A stretch of DNA of 64,000 nt from Pachyseris speciosa (GCA_016490735.1 JAEMWC010000613.1:1-64000); one strand, 5' to 3'; shown: positions 37,501-43,934, counted from the first letter of the stretch. Notes: generated by a model from the letters alone, not told the origin. A program made the numbers and translations.

Positions 37501-37838
37501 TAAAGTAGTCAGGTATATTAGTCAGTACTGAGACCTCGACTGTAGTTTCTATAGTTTACAGTGTGGGTCTCAAAGTCTTAGTGAAAATCACCAATCACAG
37601 TTAAGACGACGCCAGACACCTGTCACCTAACGCTCCAAATGTTGAGATAAGGTCTTACTTTTTTCTTATTTAGCTGAAGAGCTTCAACAAAAAGCATGCT
37701 GTTGGCGTGGAAGCTCAAACTTTACGACAAGCTGAAGAAACTGTGTTGGCAAACATTCAATGGCGTAAAGAAAATGAAGAAGATTTGACAAAGTGGTTGA
37801 AGGAATACTTTATAACAAATAACATACCACTTTTTTAG
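7037..37838 (+). CDS. M1-family zinc aminopeptidase (APN/ERAP type), 20 exons, 5' exon missing
   Basis: Predicted type II membrane ectopeptidase that removes N-terminal residues from peptides. Exons: 7037-7318, 9886-10066, 10245-10515, 12442-12562, 13170-13324, 13840-13953, 15211-15345, 15886-15951, 16371-16436, 17324-17502, 18186-18265, 18526-18650, 18815-18870, 19216-19366, 28519-28592, 30026-30130, 30827-30994, 32682-32825, 33554-33635, 37674-37838. Phases agree throughout, giving one ~906-residue frame without stops. Order: N-terminal beta domain (1-245), catalytic domain (246-~520), small beta domain, and a helical C-terminal ERAP1_C-type domain (~550-906). Zinc site HELAH 332-336 with E355; probable catalytic Tyr418 in SYRKGAS. 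The exopeptidase motif is YGMEN (296-300) where the family has GAMEN. The start codon and anchor exon were not found; a Ser/Thr/Pro stem precedes the first beta domain. It lies between the collagen-like pseudogene and repeat-rich DNA. Family assignment is firm; subfamily and substrate are not. Confidence 0.93.
7809..8171. repeat. Dispersed ~365-bp repeat, copy 1
   Basis: Matches 55540-55901 in the same orientation, from CCGGAAACGAGT to ATGACGTCA(T/C)GTGAAAACC, with scattered substitutions. Copies sit in aminopeptidase intron 1 and near the RecQ-like pseudogene. Confidence 0.75.
8484..8765. repeat. Foldback/MITE-like element, copy 1
   Basis: Contains a diverged inverted repeat: TCTTACTAAC...TCGGTCCGTA...GTAAGTTAC near 8620-8660 pairs with GTAACTTACAGTA...GGTTAGTAAGA near 8720-8760. 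The upstream half (CTCTCACTTAGTACGCGCG) is shared with copy 2 at 11880-12165. Confidence 0.65.
8780..9880. other. Intron sequence, nothing recognised
   Basis: The 3' part of aminopeptidase intron 1. Only short A/T runs were noted. Confidence 0.4.
9886..10066 (+). CDS. Aminopeptidase exon 2
   Basis: Acceptor TTCGCAG, donor GTAAGT, phases 1 to 2. Encodes the segment with [17 protein letters not shown] and DLAGLYKS, typical of the N-terminal beta domain before the substrate-facing strand. Confidence 0.88.
10245..10515 (+). CDS. Aminopeptidase exon 3
   Basis: Acceptor TTTTAG, donor GTACGT. Encodes [20 protein letters not shown], a strongly conserved M1 block; the Gln in TTQ is the APN-like residue at the substrate pocket. 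It ends in the [10 protein letters not shown] strand. Confidence 0.93.
10750..11746 (+). mobile_element. 5'-truncated LINE (CR1/L2-like reverse transcriptase C-terminus)
   Basis: Lies in aminopeptidase intron 3. The frame from 10756 reads a reverse transcriptase thumb-type region ([33 protein letters not shown]). It continues after a one-base deletion near 11150 to [13 protein letters not shown] and [12 protein letters not shown], ending at a stop at 11544-11546. The 3' end has AAAGCGCTTAGAA... and GGCGCTATATAAA followed by an (ATT)n tail at 11712-11744, as in many CR1/L2-type elements. Endonuclease and catalytic reverse transcriptase parts are absent. The 5' boundary is uncertain; it may begin as early as about 10610. 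Confidence 0.8.
11880..12165. repeat. Foldback/MITE-like element, copy 2
   Basis: About 45-bp inverted arms: CTTACTAACCTC...CTCGGTCCGTACTG (about 12005-12050) with its complement at about 12118-12162, enclosing a loop with a small GCCCAGCGCTTCGCGCTTGGGC hairpin. Same family as 8484-8765 but better preserved. Lies in aminopeptidase intron 3 just after the LINE fragment. Confidence 0.78.
12442..12562 (+). CDS. Aminopeptidase exon 4
   Basis: Acceptor CCCTGCAG, donor GTAAAC, phases 0 to 1. Encodes the start of the catalytic domain, ending in [12 protein letters not shown]. Confidence 0.92.
12675..12920. repeat. MITE with long terminal inverted repeats
   Basis: The left end GGTTTTCACTAGCGACGCAA matches the inverted right end TTGCGTCGCTAGTGAAAACC. 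The interior is rich in AAGCATAAGCGCAAGC-type repeats on one half and the complement on the other. It lies in aminopeptidase intron 4. The 34768-34967 element has related termini. Confidence 0.8.
13170..13324 (+). CDS. Aminopeptidase exon 5 (YGMEN and HELAH)
   Basis: Acceptor TATTAAG, donor GTAAGT. Carries the exopeptidase motif as YGMEN at 13199-13213 and the zinc ligands and catalytic Glu of HELAHQ at 13307-13324. The exon ends exactly after the Gln. Confidence 0.95.
13840..13953 (+). CDS. Aminopeptidase exon 6 (third zinc ligand)
   Basis: Acceptor TTTTTTCAG, probable donor GTAAAT at 13954. Opens with [20 protein letters not shown]; the Glu at 13891-13893 is the third zinc ligand, 18 residues after the second His. 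Confidence 0.94.
14208..14914. repeat. ~705-bp MITE with nested inverted repeats
   Basis: The left terminus GAGCTTTAGCAGCGACGACG pairs with the right terminus around 14872-14912. Inside, 14390-14560 and 14600-14755 form a second, looser inverted pair (CTCACGT..., GACGGCAAAGAAATTTA...). An (ATT)n tract sits at about 14307-14332. Located in aminopeptidase intron 6. No coding capacity. Confidence 0.78.
15211..15345 (+). CDS. Aminopeptidase exon 7
   Basis: Acceptor ACCATCAG, donor GTATTG. Encodes the [12 protein letters not shown] block and ends in ISYRK, containing the Tyr expected to stabilise the transition state. Confidence 0.92.
15886..15951 (+). CDS. Aminopeptidase exon 8
   Basis: 22 codons after TTTTACAG, donor GTGAGA. 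Encodes [13 protein letters not shown], joining SYRK from exon 7. Confidence 0.9.
16371..16436 (+). CDS. Aminopeptidase exon 9
   Basis: 22 codons after TTTTTAG, donor GTAACA. Encodes [20 protein letters not shown], the conserved block following the catalytic core. Confidence 0.9.
17324..17502 (+). CDS. Aminopeptidase exon 10
   Basis: Contains [18 protein letters not shown], the conserved end of the catalytic domain. The acceptor could be at 17321 or 17324 (one codon difference). Donor GTGAGA; phase 2. Confidence 0.88.
17515..17537 (+). repeat. (CAA)n microsatellite
   Basis: Short CAA run directly after exon 10. Confidence 0.85.
17797..17963 (+). repeat. Pentanucleotide repeat with ordered unit drift
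   Basis: Runs of five-base units change along the array: TAAAA, then TATAA/TATAG, then TGTAG, back to TATAG, then TGTAA. Lies in aminopeptidase intron 10. Confidence 0.85.
18186..18265 (+). CDS. Aminopeptidase exon 11
   Basis: Acceptor CATCTCAG, donor GTAAGA. Encodes [11 protein letters not shown] of the small third beta domain. Confidence 0.88.
18371..18385 (+). repeat. Poly-C run (~14-15)
   Basis: A C run in intron 11 between exons 11 and 12. Length is probably unstable and hard to sequence. Confidence 0.8.
18526..18650 (+). CDS. Aminopeptidase exon 12
   Basis: Acceptor CGTTTCAG. Contains [14 protein letters not shown], the conserved entry to the helical C-terminal domain. The donor GTCTAC at 18651 is weak but gives the expected join. 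Confidence 0.86.
18815..18870 (+). CDS. Aminopeptidase exon 13
   Basis: 56-base exon after TTGGCAG, donor GTAGGA, phase 2. Encodes [14 protein letters not shown], a hallmark M1 C-terminal block. Confidence 0.92.
19216..19366 (+). CDS. Aminopeptidase exon 14
   Basis: Acceptor AATTTTAG, donor GTTTGT. Encodes [16 protein letters not shown] and continues to VYHYFK. The following intron is about 9.2 kb and holds the Crypton-like element. Confidence 0.9.
19543..20127. repeat. Foldback element with GGTACC-ending inverted termini
   Basis: Left GGGGTACCCAGCCTAGTCC and right GGAACTAGGCTGGGGTACC are inverted copies. An inner inverted pair (CGCCTAGCAAATACTGCCA with TGGCAGTATTTGCTAGGTG) also exists at about 19629-19652 and 20028-20050. 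First element in the large intron 14. Confidence 0.75.
20359..20553 (+). repeat. (CTACCA)n/(CTA)n microsatellite
   Basis: About 195 bases of CTA and CTACCA units. It reads open in several frames (poly Tyr-His, Pro-Leu, Thr, Val and Ser-Gly), which is a by-product of the repeat and not coding. It abuts the left end of the Crypton-like element. Confidence 0.95.
20565..20580 (-). promoter_or_regulatory. Inverted copy of the 16-bp motif at the left terminus
   Basis: The complement of GTGGGCAACTTCGACC, 11 bases inside the left end of the Crypton-like element and opposite in direction to all other copies. Confidence 0.7.
22087..25728 (+). pseudogene. Zinc-finger tyrosine recombinase (Crypton-like), two in-frame stops
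   Basis: One frame runs from about 22087 to TAG 25726, broken only by TAA 22912-22914 and TAG 25597-25599. The segment before the first stop (about 275 codons) matches no domain I know. The 23035-25599 segment (854 codons; first ATG is codon 31 at 23125) has a basic low-complexity start, zinc-finger-like C70/C73/H83/H87 and C124/C129 with His139/144, an acidic linker, then the recombinase domain: R446 in TGTRPGAL, K478, TNIRK with R555 (the usual His is Thr552), H583 in MCHSD and Y592, nine residues after H583 as in XerD-type enzymes. Residues ~638-708 are a tandem 36-residue duplication. The C-terminus looks SANT/Myb-like and is cut by the TAG. Expected role: cutting and joining DNA for its own element. 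The two stops make it a recently disabled copy, or two separate frames. Confidence 0.75.
24951..25158 (+). repeat. Tandem 108-bp coding duplication in the recombinase tail
   Basis: The block with CTAATGCTAACGAGTCAATG at about 24965 recurs 108 bases later at about 25073, exactly 36 codons. The two copies are nearly identical over most of their length, so the duplication is young. Confidence 0.85.
26479..26639 (+). promoter_or_regulatory. Array of eight GTGGGCANNTTCGACC motifs
   Basis: Copies start at 26479, 26501, 26519, 26541, 26563, 26581, 26603 and 26624, i.e. spaced 22, 18, 22, 22, 18, 22, 21 bases (mean 20.7, about two helical turns). The spacers differ in sequence. Single copies also occur at 20749, 21317 and 22271, and a degenerate one at 21147. 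The array sits directly inside the right end of the element. Possible role: binding sites for the recombinase or its zinc fingers; a decayed minisatellite is the alternative. Confidence 0.75.
26645..26700 (+). repeat. (ACT)n microsatellite
   Basis: Trinucleotide run between the Crypton-like element and the LINE tail fragment. Confidence 0.93.
26701..27497 (+). mobile_element. LINE 3' fragment (C-terminal zinc knuckle)
   Basis: The frame through 27403 (about 230 codons after the microsatellite) ends in a region with TGRYQR-like basic residues and a C-x2-C-x9-H-x4-C knuckle (CPLCKSNQ...HFLFQC), typical of the tail of some non-LTR retrotransposon polymerases. After the stop at 27401-27403, a short 3' UTR runs into (CTA)n at 27498. 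The catalytic part is missing, so this is a 5'-truncated copy. Confidence 0.65.
27498..27573 (+). repeat. (CTA)n/(CTG)n/(ACC)n microsatellite
   Basis: Mixed trinucleotide runs that form the tail of the LINE fragment and the left flank of the palindromic element. Confidence 0.93.
27574..28150. mobile_element. 577-bp palindromic element inside trinucleotide repeat
   Basis: The two halves are inverted copies along almost their full length: CACAGGTAACCCAGGCTCTG at the left pairs with the right end finishing GATACCTGTG. Inner landmarks such as CGGAAAATAAAGTCCACTTC and its complement also pair. The microsatellite on both sides runs in the same direction, so the palindrome was inserted into it. No coding capacity. 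Confidence 0.8.
28151..28316 (+). repeat. (ACC)n/(ACT)n/(GCC)n microsatellite
   Basis: About 165 bases of mixed trinucleotides with a (GCC)8-type core near 28257-28282. Open in several frames by composition only. Confidence 0.95.
28519..28592 (+). CDS. Aminopeptidase exon 15 (short)
   Basis: 74-base exon after TTTCACAG, donor GTAAAT, phase 2. Encodes a helix ending GTHLEK that joins exon 14 in phase 0 and exon 16 at a split Lys codon. It is separated from exon 14 by ~9.2 kb of mobile elements. Confidence 0.85.
28850..29515 (+). pseudogene. Two tandem RecQ-helicase-like fragments
   Basis: In aminopeptidase intron 15. Fragment A (about 28870-29165) reads [20 protein letters not shown], a Walker A TGYGKS at 28941-28958, then, after a stop and a frame change, a [12 protein letters not shown] helix. 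Fragment B (about 29225-29515) repeats the same order in decayed form: [18 protein letters not shown], then after another break [11 protein letters not shown] and a following stretch. Both lack the DEAH box and later helicase motifs. The repeated order suggests tandem duplication of one ancestral piece. A + strand RecQ-like pseudogene also lies at 56300-56790. Confidence 0.65.
29516..30025. other. Intron sequence, nothing recognised
   Basis: AT-rich end of aminopeptidase intron 15. Confidence 0.4.
30026..30130 (+). CDS. Aminopeptidase exon 16
   Basis: Acceptor CTTGCAG, donor GTAAGT, phase 2. Encodes [18 protein letters not shown] and a following helix; the paired Cys are common in M1 C-terminal domains. 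Confidence 0.9.
30827..30994 (+). CDS. Aminopeptidase exon 17
   Basis: Acceptor CATACAG, donor GTGTGG, phase 2. Encodes [18 protein letters not shown] and [15 protein letters not shown]. Confidence 0.9.
31472..31689 (+). mobile_element. tRNA-headed element with perfect 48-bp inverted arms
   Basis: 31472-31519 and 31642-31689 are exact inverted copies (48 of 48). Between them is a tRNA-like core (31544-31616) followed by CCTGAATTTTTTTCAGG, itself a hairpin. The right arm is where a SINE tail would be; the left arm is the same tail inverted. Same architecture as 3251-3552. Lies in aminopeptidase intron 17. Confidence 0.8.
31544..31616 (+). other. tRNA-like sequence inside the inverted-arm element
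   Basis: GGCTTCA pairs with TGAAGTC (one G-T), a clean D arm GCTCAGTTGGTTAGAGC and a T arm with B box GGTTCGAACCC. The anticodon region forms only four pairs with an oversized loop (one extra base), so it is probably a SINE head and not a working tRNA, though a tRNA-scan is warranted. Confidence 0.6.
32415..32515. repeat. Small hairpin repeat
   Basis: TTGAGAAATATAAGCAC...GGAAATTTTTAAGAA pairs with the inverted TTCTTAAAAATTCCCGCGTGC...; it resembles the 39018-39172 hairpin in design. In aminopeptidase intron 17. Confidence 0.6.
32682..32825 (+). CDS. Aminopeptidase exon 18
   Basis: Acceptor CCCAATAG, donor GTAAGT, phase 2. Encodes the helical repeat ending [15 protein letters not shown]. Confidence 0.9.
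33554..33635 (+). CDS. Aminopeptidase exon 19
   Basis: Acceptor GTCGTTAG, donor GTAAGT. Encodes [19 protein letters not shown]. Confidence 0.88.
34270..34400 (-). repeat. Dispersed repeat, copy 2 (inverted)
   Basis: Reverse complement matches 6300-6450, sharing CCAGCTCTTGTACTT and CCAATCTTTATAAGTTGTTAC. Confidence 0.55.
34768..34967. repeat. MITE with GGTTCACACTAGCGACATAA termini
   Basis: CTGGTTCACACTAGCGACAT at the left is inverted at the right as GTCGCTTGTGTGAACC. The interior repeats ACGACATAA and GACGTTAT units. The ends resemble 12675-12920, suggesting one superfamily. In aminopeptidase intron 19. Confidence 0.75.
35788..36395. repeat. Foldback element, ~55-bp inverted arms
   Basis: About 35788-35846 (ATGATAGCAGTGCTATAACC ... 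CCCTAATTTTAGC) pairs with about 36336-36395 (GCTAAAATTAGGGGTG ... GTTGCTATGGTAGC). A related half is seen near 6240-6285. In aminopeptidase intron 19. Confidence 0.6.
36720..36820 (+). repeat. Dispersed repeat, copy 3 (weak)
   Basis: Shares GATCCAT and GGAACCGGTGTGAGCCACCTT-like blocks with 34270-34400 and 6300-6450. Confidence 0.4.
37674..37838 (+). CDS. Aminopeptidase exon 20 with stop
   Basis: Acceptor CTTATTTAG. 54 codons, including [20 protein letters not shown], then a TAG stop at 37836-37838. The length and the final Trp-Leu-Lys helix suit the end of an M1 enzyme. Confidence 0.92.
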   Translation: MKSFNKKHAVGVEAQTLRQAEETVLANIQWRKENEEDLTKWLKEYFITNNIPLF

Positions 37839-38632
37839 AAATCGTTTTAGTTGGCCGTTCTTGGAGTACTTTACCATCTGCGGCAACTGCAAGGCTTTTC
37901 TCTTTTCCTGTTATACGTTTCTTTTTTTCTTTTCTTGGTTTTTTTGAGGACTAATGGTCCGAAGTTGGGTCTAATTAAAAGCGGCTCTATGTTAAAGTAA
38001 TGATTCTGCGAGCTTATATTTACGCATGTTTTCACTTATATGTTATCATAAAAGGAATGAAAATAATTCCAGTTTGTGCATAAATCTAAGGGCCTAAAAC
38101 AGGCCTCATTTCAAACGTCTTATAGCTGATTGTAATGCCCGAGTGTTGCCACGGAGCTTCTACATTCATGTTTTAATACTAATTATAATTTCATTTTTAA
38201 GTGGTGTTTTATTTTGAGTTGTCATAGTTATCTTTTGTAGCCAGTTGTGTGGTGGGTTATTACTCACTTTTGTGCTTTTCTTTTTCTTGCTCATTCTTTA
38301 AGACGATCGGTGGAATTGTGGACTGGGCACGAAACGAGACTCAAACTCGAGTTCCCCGGTTGATATGGGGCTTACCCTAGCACTGGGTTTCAGCGATCCT
38401 TTCAGGCGGCTCTATGTCTTATTAAATGTTGGATTCCACCATTCTATTCGTAATTGCTATCTAACTAGCATATACCATGGAAAACTGGACGGAAGGGCTA
38501 ACCTTCGGTTCAGGTTTCTCTGACCAAATCTCGAAACCTAAACCGTTCGATAAGTGTTTTCTTTCTCAAACGAGTAGAAATTAAATCTCCATCGATATAG
38601 ATAACCTATTTTCACCTCGTTAGCTATGCTCA
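37839..38632. other. Aminopeptidase 3' flank, no gene seen
   Basis: Probably the 3' UTR followed by unrecognised sequence. Confidence 0.4.
37974..37979 (+). promoter_or_regulatory. Possible polyadenylation signal (ATTAAA)
   Basis: ATTAAA lies 136 bases after the aminopeptidase stop. No AATAAA was seen in the first ~200 bases, so this common variant is the best candidate. Confidence 0.35.
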
Positions 38633-39000
38633 TGTTATGTGGTGTGGTGGTCATCGTAATCGCTTCTGCTGAAGCTAACCTAGGTTCGATTCCTAGTACT
38701 GGAACAACCTCCGCAATTTGTTTTTCTTTTGTCCTTTTCTGCTTTTAGCTTTTTACAAGCATTATTATTGTTACCAATGGTTCAGCTGTAAAACAGCTCG
38801 ACAATTTTAAAGGAATATGTGTTGACAGGGTCTGTGGGTATTCAATACAAGCAAATAGACTCGAAAATCATAATGAGCAGAATGCACCCGATGTAAGAAG
38901 GACAGACTTCCTCAGTGGTTGGCGCTAAATTAGGTTTACAAAACTGTATTTTTCCAGTCCCGAGTTTAAGGTTATTGTAGCCTTTTGTTACTTATGTTTT
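38633..39000 (+). mobile_element. tRNA-headed SINE family, copy 1
   Basis: The head has a B box GGTTCGATTCC at 38683-38693. The body shares CAATGGTT(C/G)AGCTGTAAA, AATTTTAAAGG and GCGCTAAATTAGG blocks with copies at 52844-53110 and 53540-53960. Confidence 0.65.
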
Positions 39001-39017
39001 TATTTAATTTGCATAGG

Positions 39018-39172
39018 TAATCACATAATTTCGAGTGCAGTTTGGAATAAATAAGCACGAGTAAATTTTTTCAAAGACTCAAAAAATTCGGGCGAATGCA
39101 ATTTGTGCCGTTTGAAAAAATTTACACGTGCTTATTATTCCAAATTGAACGAGAAAAATCATGTGATTACAT
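39018..39172. repeat. ~155-bp hairpin element
   Basis: GTAATCACATAATTT... at the left and ...AAATCATGTGATTAC at the right are inverted. The inner blocks TTTGGAATAAATAAGCACG and TGCTTATTATTCCAAATT also pair. Confidence 0.75.
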
Positions 39173-39228
39173 ATTAATAAATAGTTCATGAAAAAATTGT
39201 GTTGCATGCATAAGCAACGCAGGTGAAT

Positions 39229-39434
39229 CACTAGACTGCAAAACAGCCGTATTTTTTGCGTTTGTCGAATGCGACGCGACGTATTGTCAAGCGAAAGGTC
39301 TGGAGCGCGGGTGAAAACGTAAAGTGAGACTGGGGAGAGACGCCCGCAGGGCGTGTGAGGCTCGCGTGCTACGCGCGTGAGAATTCGTGCATTCGCAAGA
39401 TCAAAATAAAAACCAATTGTTTTGCAGTCTAGTG
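39229..39434. repeat. MITE with ACTAGACTGCAAAACA termini
   Basis: CACTAGACTGCAAAACA at the left and TGTTTTGCAGTCTAGTG at the right are exact inverted copies, and both are followed or preceded by a TGAATCAC-like sequence. No coding capacity. Confidence 0.8.
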
Positions 39435-39841
39435 AATCACGTGCAAAAATAATTCATTTATCATGCGTAGGTCAAAACAACAGTTTTGTCAATGTCTTTT
39501 AAGTCTTTTAAGCCGCAAAAACCGGCTGAAAAGTTGTAGGCTGTAGCTAAAAGGCTACTTTGTTTTCCAAGTTTCTATTAAGTGCTGTATAATCACTACT
39601 TTCAGTATTTCTGGCTTATAATTTTTGTCTAGTCTGTTTTTGTTTTCTCGCCGTAAAATCGCTTGAGCAAAGTGCTATATAAGTTCAAAGGGCTCATAAT
39701 TTTCGATTTCGTCGGTAATTCCCTTCTCTATTCTCCAAAAAGATAGCCTAAACGCAGTGCTTTTCGCACTGTGCTCGTTTTTAGACCGGTTTTCAGTTCC
39801 TCTGCGAAAGAAAACCTGCTCAAAACGGTGGCCAGTGCTTT

Positions 39842-42715
39842 TTGTTTTCACAATTTTCAACGTGGCTCAAACTTACCGCAAATTATGATTCTTCTTTTGC
39901 AAATTTGTTGATGGATTTTTATTTATTTCAATCAGTAGAGCAACCTACTAGAGGTAACAACATCTTGGATCTCGTTCTAACAAACACCTCTTCGTTTATG
40001 TCCGAGCCTAAAGTTGGTCCCCAGTTTAGAGACAGTGGACTTTCATCGGATAATTTTCCTGTGTTCTTCGACTTTGCTGTGGATGTAAATTTTAAAGGCA
40101 TTTCTCGCCCGAAGCGTTTCGATTTCAAAAATGCAAATTTTGAATCTCTTAATCAAGTCCTTTTGTTAACTCCACTCAGCAATGGTATTCACAGCGTTAA
40201 TTCCACTGAGAAATTCGATTCTCTTTTGGATTTGTGGAATGACTTTGTTTTTGCTGCTGTAGACACCTTCGTCCCAAAGTTAAATTGTAAACATTCAAAT
40301 CGTCCTCCATGGATATCAAAGGACTTAGCGAAGGATATAAACAAGAAGAAGACGTTATGGCGGCGTATTAGGAACTCAAAATCTCCTCAACAAGTGGAAA
40401 AATTCTGCAAGTTAAGGCAGCAAATTAAAAATCGACTTCATTATGAAAGGAGAAATTATGTTAAAGAGATATCAAATGAAATCCACAAGACTTCTAAGCG
40501 TTTTTGGTCGTTCTTTTCCTTCAAATGCAAGAAAAACCAATACCTGACAAGGTAACTTACAATGGTGTCTCATTCTCTGATGATCGTGGGCGGGCAGAAG
40601 CCTTTAATGACGTTTTCAAATCTATTTACAAGGATCATTCGAAGTGTGAAATTGATCTGAACGCACCAATTCTTCCAGGCGTTACTGAACAATTATCTCA
40701 TGTCACAGTGTCAGTTGATGAAATTGTGGACATCCTTCGTTCATTGGACACTAAAAAGGCAATCGGACATGATAAGCTGCTCACCATCGTGTTGAAAGAA
40801 TGTGCTGACTCCCTTGCTCCATCTATAACGGCGATTATTAATTTTAGTTTGAACAAAGGCTTTTAGTTATCAGATTGGAAAAAAGCAAATATTCCTCCAA
40901 TTTTTAAAAAATGGCAAAGAGAGTTTGTCGAAAATTATCGCCCCGTGTCGTTACTTCCAGTGATCTCTAAAGTTCAGGAGCGGTGTGTGGCCTCGCGTTG
41001 TCTCTCTCCCTCGCGTTGTCCCTCGCGTTAAGAAGATCTTGTATCCTTTTATTTCAACATGGTTTTCAAAAGGGCAAGTCTTGCGTTACTCAGCTCAATG
41101 AAATATTCTATGACATTGGTCAGGCACTGGACCGCGTGCTTGAATCAGATATAATTTACTTGGACTTTGCCAAGGCTTTCGATTCTGTGTGCCCGGCAAA
41201 GCTCGTGTCGAAGCTAAAAACGTTTGGAATCGATGACCCCCTACTCTCCTGGTTCTACTTATACCTAACTGGATGGCGTCAAAGAGTGGTTATAAATGGA
41301 ACTTTCAGTAATTGGGCTGACGTTGGATCAGGTGTACCCCAGGGGCTACTTCTAGGACCGATTCTCTTTCTATTATTTGTAATTGACATGCCAACTGTAA
41401 TTAATAGTGCGACGCTGGCTATGTTTGCTGACGATTCTAAATGTTATAGGATCATAAATAATGATGCTGATTTTTCGAAATTGGAGTAGGATTTAGTTTC
41501 GGTTACAACTTGGTCCTTGTCAAATGATTTGTATTTTCAGCCTACAAGGTGCAGTAATCTGTGTATATCTAGGAAGCCTATTGGTCCATATCGTAGATAT
41601 AGTATAAATGGCATAGATGTAGAGGTTGACAATGTCTCAACTGAAAAAGATCTGGGGGTGTGATCGTAAATGACACCTCTTGGAAGGATCATATGCTCAT
41701 GATAGTTGCTAAAGCAATAGGTTACTGGGCTTTATTAGAAGGAGCTGCGCAGGAATTGTTGGCAGTGTTGCTCTGTTGCGTCCTTACTGTTCATTGGTGC
41801 GTTCGCACTTTTGCTATTGCTCTCAGTTATGGGCACCTCAGTCTGTTATCAGCCATTTATTCTTAGTTGAAAAAGTGCAAAGAAGAGCTCTACGCTTTAT
41901 ACTAAAAAATAGTAGTAACTTATCTTATAAGGATCGCTTAATCCAACTGAAGTTATTGCCGCTTAATTACTGGCTTTAATATCTCGACTTAGTTTTCTTT
42001 TTTAAATCTCTTCATGGTCATATTGATCTAACTCGTTTATTTAATTACTATTTTTCCTTTGTTACGAGTCAGACGCGTCAAGCGTGCTCAGGGCTGAACT
42101 TAAAGATTAATAATAATCGTACATCAACTTTTCTGGACTTCTATTTTAATAGTTAACAATTATTCACCGACACTGAGGTGAATAATTGTTTTAGTATATA
42201 CCACACAAGCTGAATAATAGCGGACCAAAACATTACTTTATGTGTGACAATGTACCGACAAGCGGTCGGAAATTGTAAAATCTCGCGCGCCGGCTGCTCG
42301 GAGGTGAATAGTACTTGCTAATCACCTCCGAGTTAACCAATCAGAGCGCGCGAAAAGCACTATTCACTTGTGTGGTATATACTAAGATAGCAAATTTCTG
42401 GAACAATATACCTAATGATGTTAGGCAGGCTGAGTCTATTGACTCTTTTAAGCGTAAAGTTAAGTCGTTTTATTTCAAGAGACTTTTCAACGTCTTTGAT
42501 GGCGACAACTTTCGTACCTTTAAATTAATTTGTCCCAAATGTCGCCGGGTAAATACCCTTGATGCGTGTACTTCTTAAGCAGCCTATTTAGTCTATTTAT
42601 ATTATTAAGTTAATTTTTTAGGAGAGGGTTGGGTTGGTGCTTAAACCTGGAAGGGGACTTATGTCCTATTGTTTTTGCACCGGTACTGCTTTGTACAAAT
42701 CCTTAAATAAATAAA
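39842..42715 (+). mobile_element. Degenerate 5'-truncated LINE (CR1/Jockey-type)
   Basis: 39842-40555 reads the endonuclease C-terminal part (GNNILDLVLTN, then a linker with RPPWISKDLAK). 40504-40866 continues in another frame (DILRSLDTKKAIGHDKL) to a TAG at 40864. The next piece has FVENYRPVSLLPVISK. 41005-41489 carries reverse transcriptase motifs LDFAKAFDSV, SGVPQG and FADDSK. 41776-41979 and 42393-42578 give the C-terminus (KIANFWNNIPNDVRQ, then a CPKC pair). At least four frameshifts or stops disable it. A MITE interrupts it at 42152-42385. The 3' end has GTACAAATCCTTAAATAAATAAATA. Most of the endonuclease is missing. Confidence 0.85.
42152..42385. mobile_element. MITE inserted in the LINE
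   Basis: TTAGTATATACCACACAAG (42191) is inverted at 42367-42385. The left side carries its own hairpin (AACAATTATTCACC with GGTGAATAATTGTT, 42159-42190). An inner inverted pair is CGGAGGTGA...TCACCTCCG. LINE coding resumes right after it (KIANFWNN), proving it arrived later. Confidence 0.8.
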
Positions 42716-43386
42716 TAGCGAAATTTGCAAGAGAAGAAACGGGGCAAATGAAATCTGCTTCAAAGTAACTCATCTCGTAAGATTCGCTTTGTTCGCCTTC
42801 GCGCACATTTACTAATTGAACGTGTTTGCTTTTTAGATATAGACACAGGCTGAATAAATTTTGTTATTTAAGAAAATTTATTGTCTGTTTTTGAGTCTTT
42901 TTTTCCCCAGAATTTTGTAATTTTACTCGATCTATGTCAACAAACAAAATCCTAGCAAAATCCTAGCTACCACGCGATATAAATCTCGAGCTCATGATCC
43001 AATTGTTAAATATTTGGTCGGTAAAAATTCGCTAAGACATCACACCAGCCCGGTGTAAAATAATATAATTATATAAAACATGCCAGCGGTATAACCAAAA
43101 ACGCCCTCAAAGCACCCTTTCAGAAAGCCAGACTCCTTTTTTTGGCGCTTTTCCCTTTCCATCAAGTTAATCAACCCAAATTTTTATTAACGCCAACCCC
43201 ATTGTGTTACATTATTTTCTCCAAGGTACAAGTTATACCGTTTTTAATACTGTTCTCAATCCATGTTTGTATTTCCTCTTTTGGCTGCTCATTCAAACTG
43301 ATTGTGACTCTCGCTAGCCCTTCAAAGTTTAATGCTTATAAAGACAAACACATCCCGCGTGAACACCTCTAGGAGTCTTGTCTTTC
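42716..43386. repeat. Dispersed ~680-bp repeat, copy 2
   Basis: Same orientation as 4574-5258. It begins exactly where the LINE tail ends, so the LINE either inserted at its edge or carries it as a 3' transduced piece. Confidence 0.75.
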
Positions 43387-43681
43387 ACTAAAAATCACTG
43401 AAACGAAACTAATCGTCATCCAAAAAAAAAAAAACTGAAACAAAACCAAAAAACAAAACCAAAAAGATAGTTAAATCTGTTGTGAGACTGTTCTTTTAGC
43501 GCTGATTTAAAATTCGCGAACATTTCAATGCTGGCAAGAAGCGATTTCTAGGTATTCTGCTTTTTGTTTTGATTTGGGCGGTTTTTTTTCTTTTTCGCAT
43601 ATCAGAACAATCCATAAGTGCATGTACGATGCGAGGAAAAAAGCCCTAAAATGAAACCTCAGACGAAGCTTTGATGTGTTT

Positions 43682-43703
43682 ACGAAAATTTGGTTTATCA
43701 ACG

Positions 43704-43734
<31 letters not shown>

Positions 43735-43825
43735 GGATTCGATTAGCTGACGTTTCGAGCGTTAGCCCTTCGTCGGATTAGCTCCGACTAAGGGCTAACG
43801 CTCGAAACGTCAGCTAATCGAATCC

Positions 43826-43856
<31 letters not shown>

Positions 43857-43878
43857 CGTTGATAAACCAAATTTTCGT
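43682..43878. repeat. 96-bp near-perfect hairpin, 5-base loop
   Basis: 43682-43777 and 43783-43878 are inverted copies with about one mismatch (near 43771/43789) around the loop TTAGC. The arms hold CTGACGTTTCGAGCGTTAGC. Such near identity means either a recent insertion or gene conversion. Confidence 0.88.
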
Positions 43879-43888
43879 GCTTCACTCC

Positions 43889-43934
<46 letters not shown>

